Assembly: GCA_034005525.1 (NCBI GenBank)
Contig: JAVEUP010000126.1
Span: 1-24,712, forward strand
DNA length: 24,712 nucleotides
Reading direction: 5' to 3'
Source of the DNA: PWXP01 sp034005525
GTDB lineage: Bacteria > Planctomycetota > Planctomycetia > Pirellulales > Thermoguttaceae
How positions within the stretch are numbered: the first letter of the stretch is position 1; each line of letters begins with the position of its first letter. A program made the translations under genes and the position numbers. The notes beneath the pieces were generated by a model. It was not told the DNA's origin. It ran no database searches and was given only the letters and a program-made list of their open reading frames with translations. Of the stretch, positions 6,967 to 14,200 are shown in pieces.

Positions 6967-9042
6967 TCATTCCACAAGCACTTTCAATGCCGCGCCGATA
7001 TCGGCAACGGTCTGACGCGTGACGTCGATGGTGTCGGTGAAACGTGGCGAGCGGTCGTCGGGTGCGACGGCCTGCTTCCAGGCCGCCAGGTTCGCGACGA
7101 CCTCATCCCCGGCGGTCGACAGTTCGGCCAGCGCGGCCTGAACGGCCGCCTTGTCTTCAGCGCCGAGTTCCTTCTTGCCGGCAATGCGGTCGGCAATGAG
7201 GTAGATCGACTTGATCATGCGAACATAGCCGCGAATGACGCGCGTCTCGGCAATCAAGGCCGGATCGGACAGTTCTTCAGCCAAGGTCAGGGCCTGATCG
7301 CAGGTGGCCAGGTCGCGGTCCATGGCGGCGACGTCGGGGAAGTGGCGGAACATGCCCTTCTCACCGACCCAGGCCGGCTTGTGCCGACCTTGGATGAGCC
7401 GCGCCGCCTGGCCGAAGAACTGGGAAAACGGCACCCGCGATCCGTAAACGTTCCAGCCGACCGGCCCGAGCATCACGGCCCAGTCGGCCGCTTTCTCCGG
7501 GTCGGAAAGCCCGCGGCGGGTGGCCCAAGCCGCGGCGAACTCGCGCTCGTCGCGCCCGCGGGCGTTCCACGACCATTCCGCCGCGGCTGTGACGTTGAAA
7601 TCGTAGTAGCGGTTGTCGGGCGTCGCATAACCGCACAGGCTGGCCAGCTTCTTATCGACGAACTCGGTCATGCGGTCCTTGATGAACTGCGGCCCGCTCC
7701 AGGGGCAGACGATCCGCCACGAAGCGGTCAACTGCGGGTAGACGCCCAGCCACCGGCCCTCGGCGGCGAACTGCTCCAGCAGCGGGTAGATCATCGGATC
7801 TCGAGTCGAGTCGTACGTGGTCGAGCCGGAATAGTAGGTAATGCCCACCGGGGCCGGCGCCGCGGCCAGCACCTTGTCGTTGCTGGGGTAGCTGCCCTGC
7901 GTGAGCAAAACGCGCAGCCGGACGTTCGGGAAGTTCTTCCGGGCCAATTCCCACGCGCGCACGGCGGCGGCCGTCTCCAACGCATACTGGTTGCCTTGCC
8001 CGCACTGCTCGCATTGGCACTCGATCCGTTCGATCTCCGACAGCCAGACATTGATATCCTCCACACCCTCCGTGGCCGCCAGCGACTCGAACCACTGCGC
8101 GAGAATCTCGGCTGTCTTCGGCTGTGAGAAACAGGCGGCAACGACGGTCGGGACGGTACGATGCTGCGCCCGATCGCCCTTTCCTTTCAGTTGCGGGTAT
8201 CGGTCGAAGATGCCGGTTCGGGTGAGGTGATCGAGGTGAGTGATGATCGGCACCCACTTGATCGCATGCAGCCGGGCGGCGTTCTGCGTTGTTGCGTCGA
8301 TGGTAACCGAGCCGCGGCCTTGCTGGTCGAATCCGATGGTCGTGTGCGACTCGATGAGGTTCATCTTGCGGTCGGCCAGGTATTGCACATCGCGGTTGGC
8401 GCTGCCGCCCCACAGGCCGCGTTCGGCCAGATCGGGCCAATCGCGCACGGCGACCAGCGGTACGGTCACCTTGCCCGGTTGCAGCCGCGGCTCCAGAAGC
8501 TGCGCGAGCGTCTTCAGTCCGTGGTACACGCCGCGCTCCGTGAGTGCCGCCACGGCCAGCCCGCGCTCGGCCAGCGGCGCGATGACGTATGCCTGATCGA
8601 CGTTGTGCAGTCCGGCCAACCGGTCGGCGCCGGGGACGGTGGTGCCGTCGATCCGCCCTTCGGCGTCGCACACGCCGGCGAGGATACGAAACCCACCCGC
8701 GGCCGGCGCCTCGCCCGTCTTGCCGCGGATCAGTTCTACGAATTCATCGCGCGCGTTGTGTTCCACGTCGGTCGCATTCTGCCGCAGTTGAATCGCGACC
8801 TCTGCCGCCGGCCCGGTCAACATTCCTTCCAGGCGGACTTCCTTCGGCAGCGGGATGACCCAACGAAGCCACTGCCGGGCTTCGTCCGCCGCGACCGCCT
8901 CGGCCGCAGCCGGTCCTTGTCCGGGCACTGTCCACGCCGGCCACTCGGCGTCCTGCTTCCACGGCTCAGCCGACAAGAAGCTCGTTCCCGCGAGAAGGAC
9001 CAGTAGGATACTGGCCAGCACCGTTTGATGTTGCCGTTTCAT
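6967..9042 (-). CDS. secreted GH20-like (beta-hexosaminidase-type N-domain) glycoside hydrolase family protein
   Basis: The 691-residue product carries a Sec signal peptide (MKRQHQTVLASILLVLLAGT, cleavage near residue 25). Residues of about 60-200 resemble the zincin-like N-terminal domain of GH20 enzymes (IPLPKEVRLEG, later ALTERGVYHGLKTLAQLLEP). The linker VRDWPDLAERGLWGG leads into a TIM-barrel-like region. Around 335-350 the sequence INVWLSEIERIECQCEQCG contains C342, C344 and C347; a CxCxxC of this kind occurs in uncharacterised barrels related to DUF4838, rather than the HGGDE of classical hexosaminidases. The helical C-terminus (after about residue 560) probably packs on the barrel. 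A glycosidase acting on amino-sugar or uronic polymers is likely, but the substrate cannot be named and I do not see the canonical GH20 Asp-Glu pair. ATG 9042 has GGGGA about 7 bases upstream. No operon partner is evident. Confidence 0.8.
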   Translation of the reverse strand: MKRQHQTVLASILLVLLAGTSFLSAEPWKQDAEWPAWTVPGQGPAAAEAVAADEARQWLRWVIPLPKEVRLEGMLTGPAAEVAIQLRQNATDVEHNARDEFVELIRGKTGEAPAAGGFRILAGVCDAEGRIDGTTVPGADRLAGLHNVDQAYVIAPLAERGLAVAALTERGVYHGLKTLAQLLEPRLQPGKVTVPLVAVRDWPDLAERGLWGGSANRDVQYLADRKMNLIESHTTIGFDQQGRGSVTIDATTQNAARLHAIKWVPIITHLDHLTRTGIFDRYPQLKGKGDRAQHRTVPTVVAACFSQPKTAEILAQWFESLAATEGVEDINVWLSEIERIECQCEQCGQGNQYALETAAAVRAWELARKNFPNVRLRVLLTQGSYPSNDKVLAAAPAPVGITYYSGSTTYDSTRDPMIYPLLEQFAAEGRWLGVYPQLTASWRIVCPWSGPQFIKDRMTEFVDKKLASLCGYATPDNRYYDFNVTAAAEWSWNARGRDEREFAAAWATRRGLSDPEKAADWAVMLGPVGWNVYGSRVPFSQFFGQAARLIQGRHKPAWVGEKGMFRHFPDVAAMDRDLATCDQALTLAEELSDPALIAETRVIRGYVRMIKSIYLIADRIAGKKELGAEDKAAVQAALAELSTAGDEVVANLAAWKQAVAPDDRSPRFTDTIDVTRQTVADIGAALKVLVE

Positions 9043-9242
9043 AAAGGATCCCCTTTTCCGTGTACGGAAGGTGTTGTCGTGGTAATGTAGAGAAGAAAGC
9101 GTGCCGCTGGGGTCAGAGCGCCGTTAGTGCTACAGCAAGACTTTTCCTATTGCGTACTTGAGGTAGGAAGCGAATATTGAATGCTCGGTGGCCATGGCCT
9201 TACGGGGCTGGCCGGTCCCTTGTTGCGAGTATTCTGTCAGGA

Positions 9243-9265
9243 GGACACTCCGATGACAAGTGTCC
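9243..9265 (+). promoter_or_regulatory. candidate upstream activator site (7-bp inverted repeat)
   Basis: GGACACT (9243-9249) and AGTGTCC (9259-9265) are perfectly complementary across 9 bases. The dyad lies about 75-97 bp before the start predicted from the sigma-54-like motif at 9314-9329, the usual distance for an enhancer-binding protein. No binding protein is encoded nearby, so the assignment rests on position and symmetry alone. Confidence 0.35.
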
Positions 9266-9313
9266 CATTTCGCAAAATCCTTGCCAATCTTTGGGGTTAA
9301 AGGCGTAGGGTAA

Positions 9314-9329
9314 TGGCCTCCTCCTTGCA
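9314..9329 (+). promoter_or_regulatory. candidate sigma-54 (-24/-12) promoter
   Basis: TGGCCTCCTCCTTGCA matches the sigma-54 consensus at the invariant GG (-24) and GC (-12) with the correct spacing, and also at the flanking T, C, TT and A. It would start transcription near 9340, two bases before the ATG at 9342. The same bases partly form a hairpin that covers a strong Shine-Dalgarno sequence (9320-9336), so the two readings compete. Confidence 0.4.
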
Positions 9330-9336
9330 AAGGAGG
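9320..9336 (+). promoter_or_regulatory. hairpin sequestering a strong ribosome binding site
   Basis: CCTCCTT (9320-9326), loop GCA, AAGGAGG (9330-9336) is a perfect 7-bp stem. The 3' arm is a consensus Shine-Dalgarno sequence 5 bases before ATG 9342. If the RNA extends upstream of it, the site would be masked; if transcription starts at the sigma-54 site (near 9340), this would be DNA symmetry only. Confidence 0.5.
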
Positions 9337-9341
9337 AAGTC

Positions 9342-9874
9342 ATGAGTGAGAAGAAGTGGTGGTCTTGGAAGAGAGAGGAAGAGGAAGACGCGGAGGAAGG
9401 CTCGCTGAAGTGGAGCGAGCGTAGCGAGCGGAGCGGAAGCGAGCCTTCCCCCGCGACGCCGATCGCGGCGGGGGGGGGGCCGCCGACGCGCCGGCAACCG
9501 AGCCGGCAGGCGTTCCGACCCCGGTGCCGGTCATGTCCGACGTGGATGCGGCCGAACCGGACGGTGCGCCGTCGCCGCCGGCCCAGGTGGCGGCCGAAGA
9601 TGCCGTGACGACGAGGATGGAGGAGCCGCGCCAGGCGCCTGTCCAGTCGCGCGCCGACACCGAGGAGTTCACCGACGCCGAACTACCGCGGGAGGACGTT
9701 CCCGAAAGAGACGATCGGTGTCAGGCTTGCATTTTACACTTTAGGGTTGGAACGCCAGCTACGACGCCCGCAACCGGGCGGTCAGCATGGCCGATACGCA
9801 GGAGCAGGCGGAAGGGAAGAACCGCCACGGTGCTCGCTCCTCTGTTGCCTCGGTTGCCTTCTGTTCATCGTTGA
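9342..9874 (+). pseudogene. frameshifted gene of unknown function, split at a G10 tract
   Basis: From ATG 9342 the frame reads MSEKKWWSWKREEEEDAEEG and on to PATPIAAGG, then meets ten consecutive G (9470-9479). After the tract the frame with sensible composition is offset by one (-1): AADAPATEPAGVPTPVPVMS, then a long acidic, Ala/Pro-rich stretch through VAAEDAV, RADTEEFTDAELPREDVPER. The original frame instead becomes Arg-rich and ends at 9608. Eleven or eight G would join the two parts. Sequence similar to a gene also resumes in the third frame after 9748 (WNASYDARNRAVSMADTQEQ), so the 3' part is decayed as well. An inverted repeat (9395-9449) lies within the first part. The sequence is low-complexity and I recognise no family. 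It could be a pseudogene or a phase-variable gene. Confidence 0.45.
9395..9449. repeat. inverted repeat within the frameshifted gene
   Basis: GGAAGGCTCGCT (9395-9406) pairs with AGCGAGCCTTCC (9438-9449); the interior is an AGCGAGCG-rich stretch. The 14-mer CGGAAGCGAGCCTT (9434-9447) recurs exactly at 10555-10568, so this is part of a dispersed repeat. Confidence 0.75.
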
Positions 9875-10125
9875 CGTGAGTAGTGCTCATTCCGATTCCG
9901 GGAAGAGAATGGACACGAGCGAACGGAGGCAACGGAGGGGGCCAGGCGGCGGCTGTGCTAAGCAAACGGATTGACCAAGCGAATGCCTCCGATGCAGGTG
10001 GATGCACCCATGTCTTCGGTGTAAAGCGTTGTGATTGCTGCCGCCTTGCATGCCCCCAGCACACAGTCACCGGAGCTGTTTGGCTCACGTTTCTTCTGTG
10101 TCGCAAGACATGCTCATTAGCAGTT

Positions 10126-10428
10126 TTGGTTTCTCTCGTGCAGTTCCTTGTCGTGTTCCTTGTCGTGTGGCTCGTTTTCGCCGTGACGGCATTCTACGTT
10201 TCCAATGTAACGCTGTGGGGCTGGAGACGCGTTGTTGTGGGGCATGATGTCTTTGTTGACAAAGGGTTTCGGCCAGGCCAGGTACCATTGGTTCTTGGCG
10301 GTGATGACTTGCTACCGGGAGAATTGATTTGTGGTAAATGGGATAATGCGAGAAGTGTTCTGCGTAGAATCGCAGGGAATCCTGGGCCAGAAAGATCTGC
10401 CAGTGAGAAGGAGGACGAAGTGCAGTAG
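10126..10428 (+). CDS. possible small membrane protein (weak)
   Basis: An open frame ending at 10428 contains a strong hydrophobic helix (LVQFLVVFLVVWLVFAVTAF) followed by WRRVVVGHDVFVDKGFRPGQ and a charged tail. The run TTCCTTGTCGTG is present twice in tandem in the helix-coding part (10142-10165). Codon use is less GC-biased at third positions than in the neighbouring genes. There is no good start; TTG 10126 or GTG 10138 are possible, and the frame is open back to 9883 without protein-like sequence. The order hydrophobic helix, then VGHDVFV, loosely recalls a signal-peptidase-like protein, but no catalytic motif can be confirmed. It could equally be non-coding. Confidence 0.25.
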   Translation: MVSLVQFLVVFLVVWLVFAVTAFYVSNVTLWGWRRVVVGHDVFVDKGFRPGQVPLVLGGDDLLPGELICGKWDNARSVLRRIAGNPGPERSASEKEDEVQ

Positions 10429-10627
10429 GGGCAGTTAAAGGGGATCATGCCAAGAAGCTTGGAGAAGAAGGACAACGAACATGAGGTGAGTTAGAAACCT
10501 TCTGTCGGAGCCCTGCGGATACCAAGCCTGCGAAAGGAGAGCCTGACCAGCACCCGGAAGCGAGCCTTACGCGGTTAGGCGGGTAACCGTCACGTGATAC
10601 GTAGGCAACGAGCCCTCCATGTCGATC

Positions 10628-10674
10628 GATTCTCCGAGTCGATTTCGTCCGGAAGGTTCACGACTCGGAGAGTC
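10628..10674. repeat. inverted repeat related to the 3983-4036 element
   Basis: TCTCCGAGTCG (10631-10641) is exactly complementary to CGACTCGGAGA (10661-10671); extending outward to 10628 and 10674 adds three positions with one mismatch. The loop is 19 bases. TCTCCGAG and ATTTCG are shared with the palindrome at 3983-4036, so they may be members of one family. Confidence 0.75.
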
Positions 10675-10700
10675 ATGCAACGATTCGCCCAGTCAATGGT

Positions 10701-10792
10701 AGCGGAAGGGCGCGAGCCCTCCGGTCCTAGCGCGTAAGGGGATGCCGCACGCCGTCGTAGCGGACGGACCGGACGGCTTGCGCCGTGCCGCT
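10701..10792. repeat. imperfect 27-bp inverted repeat
   Basis: 10701-10727 pairs with 10766-10792 at 23 of 27 positions. The arm ends are AGCGG and CCGGTCC on the left and GGACCGG and CCGCT on the right; 38 bases lie between. It looks like another non-coding dispersed palindrome. Confidence 0.7.
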
Positions 10793-11077
10793 GGTACTGG
10801 GGCGATGTGCGATAGCGACGATCCAGGCGCCAGTCCCGGCGCTCCCCTCGCTCTCCAGCGGGCAGTTTGCCTAATATTGCCAGCCGTTCCACGCATAAAC
10901 CAATTCTGCCCTTCGCGCAACGCAGAAAGCAGCCCGCGCCGCCGCCCCGTGAACCATTGCGCGGAGCGCGGGCTTGACAACAGGCCACACTCGGGGCGAA
11001 ACTACATGGGGGCAGGGTAATCAGGACTCCCTATTCAGAGGGCTGTCGCGCTGGTGTCGGCCGGATTCCAAGGCCGC

Positions 11078-11188
11078 GCACGACAATGGCGTACCGAATT
11101 GCGTGGGATAGGCTTCGAGCCTGTCGGCGGAAAAGAGAGGCTGGAAGCCTATCCCACGTCTCCAACTCCCGGTAGGTTATTGTCGTGC
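11078..11188. repeat. 111-bp nested inverted-repeat element before the A2M fusion gene
   Basis: The outer arms GCACGACAAT (11078-11087) and ATTGTCGTGC (11179-11188) are perfect. The inner arms CGTGGGATAGGCTTC (11102-11116) and GAAGCCTATCCCACG (11144-11158) are perfect at 15 bp and extend imperfectly inward (GAGCCTGTC against GAGAGGCTG). It ends 39 bases before ATG 11228 and so would lie in the 5' untranslated RNA or promoter of that gene. No transposase is present; a MITE-like origin is inference. Confidence 0.8.
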
Positions 11189-11227
11189 ATCGGCTTAACC
11201 GTCTGGCTCATACTCTGGAGGTGCCCC

Positions 11228-14200
11228 ATGCGGTGCGCGCGTTTGGTTCCCGCGGTCGTTCTTTCGTTGCTTCTTTCACTTGCTCCCGCTTCCGCCGTGG
11301 ATCATCCGGCGGTTGACGTCCAGGTGCAGCAGTTGATGCAGGCACGGGACTATGCTGCGGCGGTTGCTGCGATCGATCCACTCTTGCAGCAAGAAGGGGC
11401 GCCGAAAGACTACCTGGCTTATCTGAAGGGTCGGGCGCTGGCGCTTGCCAAGAAGTACGACGAGGCGGCGGCCGTACTCGCGGCAATCGGCGAGCAGTCG
11501 CCCGACAGCCCGTGGGCCCGCAAGGGGCGGTTTGCAGCAGCGGCGGCTCTGGTGGCCAAGGGCGATTTCGCCCGCGCCGAGGCGATCTATCGCGCCGAGG
11601 CCGAGTCGCTGCTGTCGGTGGAACGCAAACAGGAAGTGGCGGGCATCTATCTGGAATTCGCCGACCCGCTGTTCGATCCGCCCAAGGAATCGGACGAGCC
11701 CGATTACGCCGCGGCAGAGGAACTCTACCGGAAAGCGCTCGACCTCGGTCTTGCGCCCGAGAAGCAAATGGAGGTGGAACTGCGCGTGGCCCGGTGTCTG
11801 CTCGAACAAGGTGGCGAGTCGGCGCTCGACGGCGCGGTCGCAGCCTATACGGCATTCATCGGGGAAAACCCCGGTAGCGCACACGACGTCGAGGCCCGGT
11901 TCCGACTGGGCGAATGCCGCCTGGCGCAGGGGGAATTGGCCAAAGCCCGCCAGGTCTGGCGGGAGCTGCTGGCGGAGTACCCGGAGGCCGACTCGCCGCA
12001 GGTCGCCGAGGCCGCCTTCCGGCTGGCCGAGACGTGGCGAATCCCCGAGCCGCAGTCGAAGCGGGAACTGGTGCATGGGGTCGCGGCACTGCGGCGCTTC
12101 GTGGAACGGTATCCCGAACACGATCTGGCCGCCAAGGCACATCTCCGGATTGCCAAGAGCTATGCACACCGGGCGGAATACGAGGCCGCGGTCGAGGCGC
12201 TGGTGTCGTTTCTTGCCGATCCCCGGTACGAAAAGGCCGAGGAAATCGCCGACGCCCGCAACCTGCTTGGCCGTGTCTACCTGGAGCAGGACAAGTACGA
12301 CGAGGCGGCGGCCGCATGGCGGGAGTTTCTCGTCAGGCACCCGGCCGACCCGGCATGGAGCACGGTGCAGAAGGCGATTGTCGACACCGATTACACGCAG
12401 GCGCTCACGGCGTACGAGGCCGAGCGGTACGAGGAGGCTGCCGCGCTGTGGACCGAGTTCCTTGCCAGGTATCCGCTCGATGCGAGAAGCGCCCGCATCC
12501 TGTTTCTCCTCGGTGAGATCGACGCGAAGGGCGAAGAGTGGGAGGCGGCCGTCGCAACCTGGCGCCGCCTCGCGTCGAAGTATCCCGACAGCCCGGAGGC
12601 CCGGCGCGCCCGACTGGCGGTTGCCGCCACCCTGGAAGAGAAACTCGGCCGCTTGGAAGAGGCCCTGGAAGAATACCGCAAGCTGGCCGAATCGCGATCG
12701 TACGAGCCGGAAGTGGTGCAGGCCCAGGGCGCGGTCGTGCGATTGACCTCGCCCAGCCTTACGCTCACCACCGAGCGCGTCTACCGGTCCACCGAAAAGC
12801 CGGCCGTGAAGCTCAGTACGCGGAACATCAAGTCGGTCTCGGTGCGGGTGTACCGCGTGGACCTGGAAGACTACTTCCGCAAGATGCACACGTCCGATCG
12901 AATCGGCTCGCTCGACATCGCACTGATCGACCCGGATGCGACTTTCATTTACGAGGTGCCGGAGTATGCCAAGTACCGCCACTTCGACAACGCCGTCGAG
13001 GTACCGCTTCCCGCGGGGCAAACGGCCGGCGTGCTGGCCGTGACCGTTTCGAGCAAGACGCAGGAAGCCACCACGCTCGTGCTGCAAAGCGATCTGGACG
13101 TGATCGTGAAGAGTTCGCGCGACGAACTGTTCGTATTCGCCGCGAACATGGTTGCCGGCGCGCCATGGCCCGGGGCGCGGCTCCTGGTGTCCGACGGAAC
13201 GAAGGTCTTCGCCGAAGTGACCACGGACGAACAGGGCGTGTTTCAAGGCACGTTCGACGAGTTAAAGGGAGCCGATGGTTTGCAGATTCTTGCAACCCAC
13301 GGGACGAATATGGCCACAAGCGGTCTGGAAATTGCCGAACTCCAGCCGATCCAGAAGCTTGCTGACAGAGGCTATCTGGCCACCGACCGGCCGGTATACC
13401 GCCCGGGACAGACAGTGTGTGTGCGCGGCGTACTGCGGCATGCAGCGGATCAGGCGTTCCACTTCGAGCCGGGCGAGTCGTACACGTTCGAGGTGTACGA
13501 CCCGCAAGACCGGCGGCTGTGGCACGAGCCGGTCGCGCTCGGCGAACTGGGCAGCTTCCACACGCGGTTTTCGCTTCCGGAAATCTGCCCATCGGGCCAG
13601 TATCTCCTCCGGGTCGAGGATGCTCAGGGACGCCAGTTCACCCGGCAATTTGCCGTGGAGCTATTGGAGAAGAGCCCGATCCGCCTGGAAATCGACGTCC
13701 CGCGGACCGTCTACTACCAGGGCGAAACGATCGAGGGCACCATTCGGGCGGCGACCTCCTACGGCGTGCCTTTGGCCGGGCGCGAGGTCCGCTACCGGTT
13801 GGCCGGTGAGTTGGAGCAAACGGCGACTACCGACGACCGCGGCGAGGTACGGTTTCGCTTGGCGACCGACGAGTTCTGCGAAACCGGGACGCTATCGCTG
13901 TCGGCCGGACTCGCCGACGGTCACATCGCCGAGGTCACGCTCCATCTGTCGGTCGAAGGCTTCACGGTCGATGTGCGCACCACGCGAGCGGTGTACATGG
14001 CCGGCGAGAAGTTCCAGGTCGACCTCGTCACGCGCGATGCCCAGTTGCAGCCGATCGGTACGAAACTCATCCTGAGTGTTCTCAAACCGGCCAAGGACGG
14101 CAACAGTAAAGAACTGGTCGAGCAGCACGAACTCCATTCGGATGCGGCAGGTGAGGCTGCGCAGGAATTGGCGATTGAAAGCGGCGGCAGCTACGTCCTC

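Larger units (their letters stand above)
10429..11077. other. non-coding stretch carrying several palindromic repeats
   Basis: I see no gene here. Besides the separately listed repeats, it holds the 14-mer copy CGGAAGCGAGCCTT at 10555-10568, the near-match GTAACCGTCACG at 10585-10596 to the end-of-window 15-mer, and a GC hairpin (AGCCCGCGC 10931-10939 with GCGCGGGCT 10966-10974). A TTGACA (10974-10979) follows that hairpin but no -10 sequence lies at the right distance. Confidence 0.6.

Noticed and set aside
6949..8127. Plus-strand open frame opposite the GH20-like gene
   Set aside because: Antisense shadow with no motif; the minus-strand frame has a signal peptide and family features.
9820..9945. 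GGTTGCC / GGCAACGG-like repeated words (CCTCTGTTGCCTCGG and GAACGGAGGCAACGGAGG)
   Set aside because: An imperfect inverted repeat of a simple word, probably another dispersed repeat; not strong enough to list as its own feature.
10447..10494. Tiny 15-codon frame with a GGGG before its ATG
   Set aside because: Too short and without any conservation evidence; likely chance.
11276..13246. Minus-strand open frame opposite the TPR part of the A2M fusion gene
   Set aside because: Antisense shadow: no domain, no start signal, composition typical of a reversed GC-rich gene.
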